Of a DNA stretch of 54,392 nucleotides, positions 16,729 through 25,670 are shown one piece after another. Each line of letters opens with the position of its first letter. Position 1 is the first letter of the stretch. A model generated the notes under the pieces. It was not told the origin of the DNA and ran no database searches. It worked only from the letters and a program-made list of their open reading frames with translations. Position numbers and translations under genes: made by a program. The stretch lies in the NCBI GenBank assembly GCA_934371505.1, contig CAKRNW010000001.1, positions 1 through 54,392 on the forward strand, given 5' to 3'. The stretch comes from an uncultured Lachnospiraceae bacterium (lineage in GTDB: Bacteria; Bacillota; Clostridia; Lachnospirales; Lachnospiraceae).

Positions 16729-17391
16729 TTATTCCCCGTTCTCCAGTATTCCATCCCTGAGATACAGTCTCGGATAGTCCATGTCCCGAATCGCCTCTCT
16801 GTCATGGGTGGCAATCAGGGTGGTAATTCCCAATCCGTTAATCTGCTCCAGCAGCAGCATGATTTCCCGTGCCTGTTTTGGGTCTAAATTTCCCGTGGGC
16901 TCGTCTGCCAGAATACAGTGGGGATTGCCAACAATGGCTCTGGCAATGCACACCTTCTGCTGTTCCCCGCCGGAAAGACTGGTCACAGGTTTGTAAAAGG
17001 CAGCCTCCATTCCCACAACCCGGAGTGCCATGGTCACCTGGGATAAAATATCCCGTTCCTTTGCTCCTGACACCCTCTTTACAATCGCCACGTTTTCAAA
17101 CACGGTCTGCTCCCGCAGCAGTTTAAAATCCTGAAATACAAAGCCTATTTTCCTGCGGTATGCCGGCACATTACGGTTTTTCAGACTACCGATATTTTGT
17201 CCATTGACCCACACCCTTCCGGTGTCCGCTGTCAGTTCCCGCAACAGCAGCCTCAGCAGGGTGGTTTTCCCCGAACCGCTCTGCCCTAAAATAAAGGTCA
17301 TCTGTCCCGGCAGAATATGAAAGCTCACATGGGACAGGGCGGTTACTCCGGTGTCCGGAAAGGTCTTGGTCACATCCTCAAACTGTATCAT
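16729..17391 (-). CDS. FtsE-like ABC ATPase without a permease
   Basis: This 220-residue protein is a full ABC ATPase: Walker A GQSGSGKTT, Q-loop VFQDFKLL, signature LSGGEQQK, Walker B CILADEPTGNLD and the H-loop ATHDRE. The FtsE/LolD type is indicated by FEDVTKTFPDTG at the start and EPTGNLDPKQAREIM. FtsE normally pairs with the membrane protein FtsX to control cell-wall hydrolases. No FtsX or other permease is present here; the gene lies between a STAS protein and an anti-sigma-type kinase. It may act on a membrane protein of this locus or on a distant FtsX, for example to open the wall for CIS passage, but that is speculation. Confidence 0.85.
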   Translation of the reverse strand: MIQFEDVTKTFPDTGVTALSHVSFHILPGQMTFILGQSGSGKTTLLRLLLRELTADTGRVWVNGQNIGSLKNRNVPAYRRKIGFVFQDFKLLREQTVFENVAIVKRVSGAKERDILSQVTMALRVVGMEAAFYKPVTSLSGGEQQKVCIARAIVGNPHCILADEPTGNLDPKQAREIMLLLEQINGLGITTLIATHDREAIRDMDYPRLYLRDGILENGE

Positions 17392-17412
17392 CTGTCACTC
17401 TATGTACCTTTT

Positions 17413-17712
17413 CTACTCGATTTTCAGAATTTTGCTAAAGCCCGACATTTCAAAAATGTTCATCACCACATCGGACACGTTGGTGAGTTTCATGCTGCCT
17501 CCCTTGGATGCCGCCGTTTTCTGCCCGATAAGCAGGGCGCGGAGTCCCGCACTGGAGATGTAGGGCACATTCAAGAAATCCACCACCACATCACTCTTTT
17601 TCTGAAAGGCATTGAGAATCGCCTGCTGGAGCTGGGGACTGGTGTTGGTGTCCACTCTGCCCTCCACTAAAAGTCTCATATAAGTTTCACAATCTGTTGC
17701 GATTACGTTCAT
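17413..17712 (-). CDS. STAS-domain anti-anti-sigma factor (SpoIIAA-like)
   Basis: This 99-residue protein is a single STAS domain. VEGRVDTNTSPQLQQ and VVVDFLNVPYISSAGLRALL carry the family signature; Ser54 in ISSAGL aligns with the serine phosphorylated in SpoIIAA. It should cycle between a phosphorylated form (made by the kinase at 16307) and an active form (made by a SpoIIE phosphatase). Its start overlaps the stop of the phosphatase gene at 17709 by 4 bases (ATGA), so the phosphatase and its substrate are translationally coupled. Confidence 0.92.
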   Translation of the reverse strand: MNVIATDCETYMRLLVEGRVDTNTSPQLQQAILNAFQKKSDVVVDFLNVPYISSAGLRALLIGQKTAASKGGSMKLTNVSDVVMNIFEMSGFSKILKIE

Positions 17713-19832
17713 TTTCTTTCCCTCTCTTTTTGTATTCTTACTTCAAATGAAAGCATGGTCAGGTCATCGAATTGAGATGCCTTGCCCACAAATTCATCAA
17801 TTTCTTTCTTTACCTCGTTCAAAGTCTCCTTTGGCGTCATGTCTACACATTGATTCAGTGCTGTGAGCATGCGTTCCTCCCCAAACAACTCTTCCTTCCC
17901 ATTGGTTGCCTCCGGAACGCCATCTGTATACAAGAACAGTTTGTCTCCAGGATACAGAGTGATTTCATGCTGGGTATATGGCATGCCCTCCATTCCACCG
18001 ACTACAAAGTCATGACTTTCCCGGATCAGTTCATAGTTTCTGCCGGCACGCATCAATGCCGGGCATTCGTGCCCTGCATTCGCATAAACCAGTCTGCCGG
18101 TACGAAACTCATAGATGCCAAGCCATACTGTGACAAACATGTCTGCCTCATTGTTCTCACACAGCTGATTATTGACTCGTTCCAGTACCACAGCCGGCTC
18201 TTCTCCCAGCTGCGCACGGTTTTTAATCAGTGTCTTTGCAATGACCATAAACAAGGCTGCAGGTACTCCTTTTCCAGAAACATCTGCCATTACCAGTGCC
18301 AGATGCTCTTTTCCTACCAGGAAGAAATCATAGAAATCTCCTCCTACCTCCTTCGCCGGATTCATTGCTGCATAAATGTCAATTTCCTGACGTTCCGGGA
18401 ATGCAGGGAAAATGCAGGGAAGCATGCTTGCCTGGATATTGTTTGCCACATTCAGCTCCGCCCCAATTCTCTCCTTCTCTGCAGTTACCTCCGATAAATT
18501 TTTAATGTATGACTGTAAATCTGAAAGCATTTCATTAAAGGTCTGTGCCAGTTCTCCCACTTCATCACCGGATTCCACCTTCATCCTCACATCCAGATTT
18601 CCATGTCCAATCTTTTCCACATTCTGTGCCAGTTCCTGGATTGGTCTGGTAATTGTTCCCGCAACCGTAAAGGAAATCATAATGACAATCATTCCAACCA
18701 ATGCAAAGAAGATGATAAACCGTATCATTACATTGGAAAGCGTCTTGCTTACCATTTGCTGGGCATCTGCTGTAATGCCATCAATTTCCTGTTTGGTAGC
18801 CACCGAAGGTGCAATGATTTCATTCACATCAATACTGATACACAGTTTCCATCCGGTTTCCTCCAATGTTGCATATGCAAGGTAACAGTCTACACCATCT
18901 ACCTGTGCCTGTACCACTCCGGTATCCTGATTCCTGATTTCCTCCAGAATTGCCTGATTTTCACCAATATGGCTGCTGAGTGTCTGTTCAAAGCCATCCT
19001 TTACAAAATCGGGGTGCGCCAGATACGCAAGCCTGTCATCCAGTACAAAGGCATAACCGCTCTCTCCAATCTTGGTTGCCACAATCTCATTCAACATGTC
19101 CTGGATGGTAATATCCATGGCTACAACACCTTTCATCGTTCCATCCTCCCCTGTGAAACTCCTGGCACAGGTCACGCAGAGTTTTCCGTAGTAATCCTGA
19201 TAGGTATCCATCCAGATGGAGTCTGATGCCTCGGATGCCTCAAGATACCAATCTCTCTTTCTGGGATCATAATCCGGATTGTAAAGGTTTGACCTGGAAT
19301 ACCGGTAGTAAATACCTTCTCTGGTTCCCAGATAGATATTATCCATCATGGGATTGTGTTCCAGTTCCGGTGCAAACAAAAGTTCACAATTGGATAATAA
19401 CCTGACTTCCTGCTGCAGTCTGGATGTGTCCTCCACTCCCGGCGCAAGCATATATTTGGAACATGCTGTACCATCTTCTGTCTCATAAGGAAACGGCAGG
19501 GAATGTCCTGTAAATTCATCCTCCTTTTCATACAATCCGCTGATATATCCAGCTGCACAGTCAATGGCATTGCGTATCCGTCTCAGCTTTTCATTCGAAA
19601 TCTGTGCCTGTTTCTGGGCTATTTTTCCAAGACTGTCTTCCATCTGCTCCTGCAATGCCTGCTTGCTGTCCTCTGAAGCCGTATTTCCCAGCGTGGTGTT
19701 TACTCTCTGAAATTCATTGGTAAGTTTCATCATCTGCAGATAAGAATTGACAGAAATAATCAACAATGTCCCCAGTGACATCAGGAGAATAACCAGTAAA
19801 ATTTTAATTCCAATCTTCATGTTTTTAAACAT
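17709..19832 (-). CDS. SpoIIE-family serine phosphatase with dCache sensor and HAMP domain
   Basis: This 707-residue membrane receptor has a transmembrane helix at about residues 7-30, a large extracytoplasmic double-Cache-like domain (residues 35-365, with GVVAMDITIQDMLNEI and a second GWKLCISIDVNEI unit), a second helix at about 370-395, HAMP, a short coiled coil and a C-terminal PP2C domain. EVGGDFYDFF, MADVSGKGVPAALFM, YTDGVPEATN and FDDLTML give the metal-binding aspartates. An extracellular ligand probably controls dephosphorylation of the adjacent STAS protein. The ATG at 19832 was chosen for its GGTGGAG site; it overlaps the end of the ATP-grasp gene by 8 bases. It shares arrangement and phosphatase sequence with the gene at 4254. 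Confidence 0.9.
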   Translation of the reverse strand: MFKNMKIGIKILLVILLMSLGTLLIISVNSYLQMMKLTNEFQRVNTTLGNTASEDSKQALQEQMEDSLGKIAQKQAQISNEKLRRIRNAIDCAAGYISGLYEKEDEFTGHSLPFPYETEDGTACSKYMLAPGVEDTSRLQQEVRLLSNCELLFAPELEHNPMMDNIYLGTREGIYYRYSRSNLYNPDYDPRKRDWYLEASEASDSIWMDTYQDYYGKLCVTCARSFTGEDGTMKGVVAMDITIQDMLNEIVATKIGESGYAFVLDDRLAYLAHPDFVKDGFEQTLSSHIGENQAILEEIRNQDTGVVQAQVDGVDCYLAYATLEETGWKLCISIDVNEIIAPSVATKQEIDGITADAQQMVSKTLSNVMIRFIIFFALVGMIVIMISFTVAGTITRPIQELAQNVEKIGHGNLDVRMKVESGDEVGELAQTFNEMLSDLQSYIKNLSEVTAEKERIGAELNVANNIQASMLPCIFPAFPERQEIDIYAAMNPAKEVGGDFYDFFLVGKEHLALVMADVSGKGVPAALFMVIAKTLIKNRAQLGEEPAVVLERVNNQLCENNEADMFVTVWLGIYEFRTGRLVYANAGHECPALMRAGRNYELIRESHDFVVGGMEGMPYTQHEITLYPGDKLFLYTDGVPEATNGKEELFGEERMLTALNQCVDMTPKETLNEVKKEIDEFVGKASQFDDLTMLSFEVRIQKERERK

Positions 19833-20781
19833 TGTTTGTCGCTCCACCTTCTTTCGTTCTTTCCCATGCGGAAAGCAAAATCCCTTCTATCAATTCCTGA
19901 TAGGACATCCCTGCTGCTTTTGCCTCCCCCGGAAACAGACTTCGCGGTTTTAATCCTGGCACTGCATTGATTTCCAGTACATAGGGAAGCTTATCCTCTT
20001 CGGATACCATGAAATCAACTCTCGCCATGTCCTCTGCCCCAGTGACCCCAAATGCCTGTTTTGCCAGTTCTTCCATTTGTAACCGTGTTTCCTTTGGCAA
20101 TTTGCTTTCTCTTACCGCGTAATCTCCGGTAAACACTTTCAGTTTCCCCGGTTCATCGATGTCTTTCCCATCTTGTCTTTCCACACCACGCACACAGGGA
20201 AGCGTGAATACCTTTCCCTTTCGTTTCAGAATACCAATGGTATAAAAGGAACCCGGGACAAAAGCTTCTATCAAAATGGGAGATTCGTAAGAAAATACCT
20301 CTTCCAGTCTGGGCAGCTCCTCTTTGTTTTGAACCAATGCGATACCAAAACTTCCTCCTTCTGACGGTGCTTTCGCGACAAAAGGATATCCGAAGGCATC
20401 TGCATCAAAATTTCCATTTCTGAAATCTTCCCTGGTCAAAATCTGCCATTTGGGTGTACGGATACCACAACGGTCAAAGTAAAGCTTACACAGTATTTTG
20501 TCATTGATGATTGCCGCAGCATGAGAACCACTTCCGGTAAATGGAATTCCCTCCTGTTCCAGAATCGCCTGTATCGTCCCGTCACCATGTCCCTTTCCCT
20601 GCACACAGACATACACGATATCCGTGTGCAATGCCCGCAATGTTCCAACCAGATTCTTTTCATAAGGCACCAAATGTGTCTCGTAGCCACATTCTCTTAA
20701 TGCCTCTCTTATGTAATGTGCATTTTCTGTAGACATATCCTTTTCACTGGAATAGCCTCCATAGACAATTGATACTATCAC
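19825..20781 (-). CDS. D-alanine-D-alanine ligase-like ATP-grasp enzyme
   Basis: This 318-residue protein has the three-domain ATP-grasp layout of D-Ala-D-Ala ligases: an N-terminal VYGGYSSEKDMS loop, GSGSHAAAIINDKILCK, the ATP-binding stretch FVAKAPSEGGSFGIALV and the C-terminal metal-binding EINAVPGL. The canonical EHEVS serine loop and GGxSxE loop are altered (GGYSSEKD), so it may join other amino acids or peptides. A cell-wall dipeptide or depsipeptide is the likely product type. It begins with a GTG that overlaps the MFS stop codon by 4 bases and ends 8 bases inside the SpoIIE gene, so it is firmly within the operon. Confidence 0.85.
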   Translation of the reverse strand: MIVSIVYGGYSSEKDMSTENAHYIREALRECGYETHLVPYEKNLVGTLRALHTDIVYVCVQGKGHGDGTIQAILEQEGIPFTGSGSHAAAIINDKILCKLYFDRCGIRTPKWQILTREDFRNGNFDADAFGYPFVAKAPSEGGSFGIALVQNKEELPRLEEVFSYESPILIEAFVPGSFYTIGILKRKGKVFTLPCVRGVERQDGKDIDEPGKLKVFTGDYAVRESKLPKETRLQMEELAKQAFGVTGAEDMARVDFMVSEEDKLPYVLEINAVPGLKPRSLFPGEAKAAGMSYQELIEGILLSAWERTKEGGATNNV

Positions 20782-22463
20782 CTTGCAAAATACTCCCCTT
20801 TCTTTTTTTTATAAACGATCTGTGTCAGGAAAAACATGGCAAGTGCCGCGATAAACACACCTCCTAATAACTGTACACCACGTTCAAATCCCAGTGTGAT
20901 TACCAGTGCAAACATGGTTGGTCCCAGCATCTCTGTAATTTTTTTCAGGAGACTTAGATAAGACAGAGATTTACTGCCCCCCATGTTCTTTACCGGGGGT
21001 AATGCCAGAAAATAATTATTCTGTACACTGAACCCAAAACTGTCAGCAACCGCAAGGCAAAGCACTGCAATAATTGCCATCGTCATCCCGCCAAATCCCC
21101 CAACGATTAACAACCCTGCTGAAAAAAGCAAATTGTATACATAGTTGGAAATGAGCAGATTTTTGTCCCGCTCAATGATCATTCTGGAAAGTCTGGGACC
21201 TATATAGACGATAACAACACCGTACAAAAGCTGTGCTCGTCCCACATCGGCAACACCTCTTCCCATACTCTCAAAATAAAGCGGCAGAAAATACCCCAGA
21301 TAGGAAGCTACGATGCAGGAGGGCGCAATCATAAAAACGGAGAAACTGATTACCTGCAGTTTTTCCCATATAGAAAAACTTACATGTTCCTTTTCTTCCG
21401 GTAATGCTTCCTCCCTTCTTGGCAATACTGCATTCTCCATACGGATAATCACACCACTGCACAGAAGCGTCAATGCCGCTGCAATGAAAAACACATTCTG
21501 ATAACCAAACTTTTCTGCCAGGATGGCTCCTAAAGAAGATCCGCAATTCATTCCTGCATACAAGCCTGCATTCAACATGGAAAAGCCCCATGCCTGCTCG
21601 CTGTCATTTTTTCCAAACAATGCAAGGTTGCGAAGTGTCATCCAGCAGAACCCGTATCCCAGACCAACCACCGCCCTTGCACCGATAAAAACAATGAGTG
21701 TCGGTGAGACCGCTGAAAGAAAGGTTCCAAATGCCACCAGGAGCAGTCCAATTCCAAATGGCAGTTTCCAGCCTTTGCGAGTGAGAATTTCTGTCGTGAT
21801 AAGAATTGCCGCACAGGTAAGCAGGGTCTCTGTAGACTGTGGAAGTGCTGCCGCTGCATTCGTACTCATGCCAAAAACCGTCTCTCCGAAGTTCTTAGCC
21901 ATAATGGGAATAAATGCCGCTGACAGTCTTGATGCAAAATAGAATAAAAAGGCAATCTGGCGTACATAAGAAAGTGCAGTGGGCTGTAATGTACGTTCCT
22001 GTTTGCGCTCAGTTGTCAGCTTAATCATCAGCCATACCATTTCTACAGAAAAGAATACAGAAATGACCAGTGTAGTCAGCAGTTCCACTGACGTGTTCAT
22101 CAGCTCCCCACGGATTACGCTTTCCTCCAAGTGCTGATTATATAGTTCAAAGCGAAGATATTGTTCTTTCTGAAAGTATGCAGCAAAAGCAAATGCAAGT
22201 TGGATAATAACCAGTACTGCAATCAGCATTGCCATGATATTTCCGCTTTCAATGTGTCCCCGTATATGAAAGACGGGTCCTTTCCAGAAAAAGAAGAAAA
22301 GGGAAATAATCGCACTTCCTCCCAAAATCATGATGCAAAGCCCGAGCATATGCTGTAACTGTCTGGAGTCGCTGCTATTCAATATCCACAAAAAAACCAT
22401 CGTCAATGCTATCGTAAGTGACGATCCTATAAACAATGACCATCTGATTCTCTTTTGTTCCAA
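20778..22463 (-). CDS. Major facilitator superfamily transporter
   Basis: This is an integral membrane protein of about 561 residues. Two or three N-terminal helices and a long loop (residues 90-150) precede a 12-helix MFS core; a motif-A-like GARAVVGLGYGFCWMTLRN lies between helices. A TTG start at 22463 is proposed because GGGGAG lies 7 bases upstream; the longer frame would overlap the end of the preceding baseplate gene. Substrate cannot be predicted. The 4-base overlap with the ATP-grasp gene suggests that its cargo is made by, or feeds, that ligase. An MFS gene is not a standard part of CIS loci. Confidence 0.85.
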   Translation of the reverse strand: MEQKRIRWSLFIGSSLTIALTMVFLWILNSSDSRQLQHMLGLCIMILGGSAIISLFFFFWKGPVFHIRGHIESGNIMAMLIAVLVIIQLAFAFAAYFQKEQYLRFELYNQHLEESVIRGELMNTSVELLTTLVISVFFSVEMVWLMIKLTTERKQERTLQPTALSYVRQIAFLFYFASRLSAAFIPIMAKNFGETVFGMSTNAAAALPQSTETLLTCAAILITTEILTRKGWKLPFGIGLLLVAFGTFLSAVSPTLIVFIGARAVVGLGYGFCWMTLRNLALFGKNDSEQAWGFSMLNAGLYAGMNCGSSLGAILAEKFGYQNVFFIAAALTLLCSGVIIRMENAVLPRREEALPEEKEHVSFSIWEKLQVISFSVFMIAPSCIVASYLGYFLPLYFESMGRGVADVGRAQLLYGVVIVYIGPRLSRMIIERDKNLLISNYVYNLLFSAGLLIVGGFGGMTMAIIAVLCLAVADSFGFSVQNNYFLALPPVKNMGGSKSLSYLSLLKKITEMLGPTMFALVITLGFERGVQLLGGVFIAALAMFFLTQIVYKKKKGEYFAR

Positions 22464-22476
22464 AATTACTCTCCCC

Positions 22477-23547
22477 TTATTGTAACACAATGGTTCCGTC
22501 TGCAATCTGTGCCACGTCCAGGACACCCTCCTCCTGGGTGAAGGTCACTGCATTTTCATCCAGGTAGCTATGCTCATCCAGCACACCGGCAGGCTCTAAA
22601 AATACCATATGCAGACGGCTGCGCAAAGGCTTAAACTGCCCAAGCAGATGTAAAAGCTGCTCCTTTTTCTTTTCCTCTACATAATTCTTAAGAAACAGAG
22701 AGACATCGTAGGGGCTGTCCCCGTAAAGCGCATCGTACTGAGCCCGCTGGTCTCTGCGGATATATCGCTGCATCTGGCTGCGCTCTGCGATGATGGGCGT
22801 CTCTCCCAGCAGAATGTTACAGATGCGCTCCACGCAGTATTTCGTGCCCTTCCTCCGCAGAAGCTCCGGTGCCTCCTTTAATAAAGCCCGCAGGGTTTCC
22901 TCTCCCAGATAGCCGCCGTTGACATCAATGCCCATCCACCGGGCATAAACCTCCAGCAGCTCCATGGGAGCTTTTTCTATGGGCAGCAGTTCTCCCCGGC
23001 TGTCCAGTTTTTCCTGAAAGTCGTTATACAGGCTGGAATAAATGGAAAGGTACCGGTGGAAAAAGCTGTTCTTCTCCCGGTAAACCTCCGGGAAGGTCTG
23101 CATGAAGTTATCTCCCGGTGCCTCCACCTGGATATTCCAAAGGGCTGCCTTTTCTCCCAGAACTTCCACCACAATCCAGAGAAAGCGCCCTGTAATTTCA
23201 TATAAAAGCACATCCGGCTTGTTGATAAACTGCAGTCCACCTAAGGACTGTAAAAGATGCTTTTTTTCCAGAAGGGACACCGACGCATCCAGCATCATTT
23301 CCTGCCCTGTTCTGGCATTGCACGATGCCACATACAGATAGCAGACACTGTTTTCCTCCAGTGCCAGTTCAAAATGGAGCCGCCCCCAGGGGCAGTCCTC
23401 CACACCACTGTCCAACAGGGGCAGTACCAGATAGCTGCTGTCCGCTGTTTCTTCTGTATGTACACTGCCATCCGCCTCCAGTTTCATTCCCTGAAACAGT
23501 GCCTTGTTTAAGCGGTTCTGCCTGATTGTATACTTGATTCCTGCCAT
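22477..23547 (-). CDS. Phage tail protein I-like baseplate component
   Basis: This 356-residue protein carries, at about residues 165-275, the tail-protein-I-like domain found in CIS and phage baseplates: FHRYLSIYSSLYNDFQEKLD, then PMELLEVYARWMGID, then RALLKEAPELLRRKGTKYCV and ICNILLGETPIIAE. The N-terminal 150 residues appear beta-rich. Proteins of this type sit at the baseplate rim and connect wedges to fibres. It follows the two baseplate-J-like genes directly, in the order usual for CIS clusters. AGGAGA precedes the ATG. No separate receptor-binding fibre gene is obvious next to it. Confidence 0.85.
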   Translation of the reverse strand: MAGIKYTIRQNRLNKALFQGMKLEADGSVHTEETADSSYLVLPLLDSGVEDCPWGRLHFELALEENSVCYLYVASCNARTGQEMMLDASVSLLEKKHLLQSLGGLQFINKPDVLLYEITGRFLWIVVEVLGEKAALWNIQVEAPGDNFMQTFPEVYREKNSFFHRYLSIYSSLYNDFQEKLDSRGELLPIEKAPMELLEVYARWMGIDVNGGYLGEETLRALLKEAPELLRRKGTKYCVERICNILLGETPIIAERSQMQRYIRRDQRAQYDALYGDSPYDVSLFLKNYVEEKKKEQLLHLLGQFKPLRSRLHMVFLEPAGVLDEHSYLDENAVTFTQEEGVLDVAQIADGTIVLQ

Positions 23548-23556
23548 TGTTATCTC

Positions 23557-25662
23557 CTATCGCCCGTACTCCACCAGAGGCTGGATTTCCAGCTTGATCT
23601 TCCCCGGATAGAGTAGACAGTTCTCGTCCGGACGGATATCGGCTCCTTCCGAAACTGCGTAGGTGCCGCCCTCGGCTGCCACGCCGAATTCCGAAAGATA
23701 CGCCACACATTCCAGTGCCTCCACCGCATGAAACAATCTGTCAAAACGAAGTACCGTTCCGAAGTTCTGTTCCCCGTGGATATAGTCCAATTCCCGCCGG
23801 ATGACCCGTTCAATCTGTTCCCGACAGTTTTCATAATGGGGTTTGACATAAATCGTCCCGGTGGTCATCACTGCCTGGTAAACCGGCTGCCGGATACAGA
23901 TCCGGGTGGATAACAGCCGTCTGTCCTCCAGCCAGTTTTCAATTTCCCTTTGGTAAATCCGGGACAGCTTGGGGAATTTGTCCGGCATTCCCGGAAGTAC
24001 CGCAATCTGTACCTCATTTTTCTCCCTATCCATCCAGGCCTTCACCTTGGCGATGCAAAGTCCCGGCACCCGGTACACCAGCGCCTCGTAGTCCTTTTCC
24101 AGAACAGCGGTATGGGGGGTGTTCATATCTGCGATAAACCGTTTCCGTACATCCTCCAGCGTTTCCTGAAACCGTCCGCCAATTCCTGCCACGGGATTCG
24201 TGAACCGGATGGAATCCTCATAGCCTTCGGGAATAAAGGTATTGCCAGCCCTCACATTGCCTTCCTCCCCCAGAGTCACTGCAATAGATGCCAGATATAG
24301 TTTTGCTCCCACATAGTCCCCGGCATCTAAAATGACAATCTTTCCCTCGTTCTCATAGAGGTAATAGGACAGTTCCTGTTCTCCCAATTTCCCCGGCTTT
24401 ACGAAGTCGTAAATTTTGCCGCCATCCTCTGCATCCCTCTCTGCAATGAGGGAAAAGGTGTCGGTGACCACATGCTGTCTGGGCAGTGCAATCTCCTGGT
24501 TATCATAACCGTAAATCTCTCCCAGATAATATTTCCGCATCATTTCTTCGTTGTAGAGAACAATCTTCACCGGGTTTTTCACATGCTCCGGTGCAAAGTC
24601 GAAACGCTGCCTGTCAAAGACAAAGGTGTGTTCTCCATAGCTGTTACGTTTACGCAGATACATCCGTCCCCGCTCCGGCTCTCCCCCACACTCCTGATAC
24701 AGCCGATAGGAGGTTCCCTTCTGCTCCTTGCAGAATACCCGCACATAGCCGGTTTCCAGCATGGTGCAGTTTAAGGTCACCTCGCTTGTCTTTTGGAAGG
24801 TATGGGTAATTACCAGTGTCTCTTTCTGAATCACCGGGAACAAAAATCCCGTCATATGTAGAAGTACCGGGGCTATGTCATACTCTGCCCTGCGCAGCAC
24901 CACCCGCCACACATAGCCGGAAATTCCATCCTGTTCGTACCGCTCCATGGGCTGCTGTGGCAGTGTCACCCGAATCAGTCCATTGGTGAGAAAGCCGTTG
25001 GTATCATCCTCCACCTCCATGGGGACAAAGCCTGCTGAAGTAAAGCAGCTCCATTCCAGTTCTGAGAATAGCTGGCTGTTATTCTCTGCAAAAGGATTTC
25101 GTCTGTACCGTTCTGCCACACTGACATGGAAGATGCCCTGCTCTCCCGGCTGTAAGGATTTGTCCAGAAGGAGATATAGCTCCATCCCAGCCCTGGGCGT
25201 CTCTCCGAAAACAAATGCCTGCAAATCAATCTCCCGGTTTAACACATAACCAAAATCTTGAAGTCCTTCCTCCAGCCTTCCGTAAACACCCACAATCCGG
25301 CTGGCTGTCATTTTCCGCTCCAGGGTGGTTTCAAAACTGATGTTTCCCACATAAAACCGCTGGTCTGCGGGAATCAGAAAATCTTCCAATGCGTTGCGGG
25401 GTTCCAGATAAGCCTTTGCCCCGTTTCCCTTTCCGGGACGGTACCCCATAAGCTGTAACAGCTTTTCCCGGACAATGTCCGGCATCTCATCCATCTGGTT
25501 CTGCTGCAGAATCTGAAATGCCGACAGATTTTCCAGAATGGTGATTCCGGGGTCTGCAGGGTTATAGTTCGTCCATTCCTCTGAATAAAGGGGAATCTTT
25601 CCAATATTCTCATCCATGAGCTGTTCATGGTTCTTTTGTGGAATGTTCTTGGGATTTAACAT
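23557..25662 (-). CDS. Baseplate J-like protein, second wedge component (Afp12-like)
   Basis: This 701-residue protein starts with the motif common to CIS baseplate-assembly proteins, WTNYNPADPGITILENLSAF (residues 31-50), followed by LLQLMGYRPGKG. The C-terminal half contains VAGIGGRFQETLEDVRKR and ALVYRVPGLCIAKVKAW, matching the baseplate J core, and a terminal gp25-contacting region. It should form the wedge heterodimer with the larger J-like protein encoded upstream. The two genes are 9 bases apart. An AGGAGA site precedes the ATG. Confidence 0.88.
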   Translation of the reverse strand: MLNPKNIPQKNHEQLMDENIGKIPLYSEEWTNYNPADPGITILENLSAFQILQQNQMDEMPDIVREKLLQLMGYRPGKGNGAKAYLEPRNALEDFLIPADQRFYVGNISFETTLERKMTASRIVGVYGRLEEGLQDFGYVLNREIDLQAFVFGETPRAGMELYLLLDKSLQPGEQGIFHVSVAERYRRNPFAENNSQLFSELEWSCFTSAGFVPMEVEDDTNGFLTNGLIRVTLPQQPMERYEQDGISGYVWRVVLRRAEYDIAPVLLHMTGFLFPVIQKETLVITHTFQKTSEVTLNCTMLETGYVRVFCKEQKGTSYRLYQECGGEPERGRMYLRKRNSYGEHTFVFDRQRFDFAPEHVKNPVKIVLYNEEMMRKYYLGEIYGYDNQEIALPRQHVVTDTFSLIAERDAEDGGKIYDFVKPGKLGEQELSYYLYENEGKIVILDAGDYVGAKLYLASIAVTLGEEGNVRAGNTFIPEGYEDSIRFTNPVAGIGGRFQETLEDVRKRFIADMNTPHTAVLEKDYEALVYRVPGLCIAKVKAWMDREKNEVQIAVLPGMPDKFPKLSRIYQREIENWLEDRRLLSTRICIRQPVYQAVMTTGTIYVKPHYENCREQIERVIRRELDYIHGEQNFGTVLRFDRLFHAVEALECVAYLSEFGVAAEGGTYAVSEGADIRPDENCLLYPGKIKLEIQPLVEYGR

Positions 25663-25670
25663 ATACTCTC

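Noticed and set aside
17772..18497. 241-residue plus-strand open frame antisense to the SpoIIE gene
   Set aside because: The minus strand encodes conserved phosphatase motifs here; the antisense frame has no recognisable domain.
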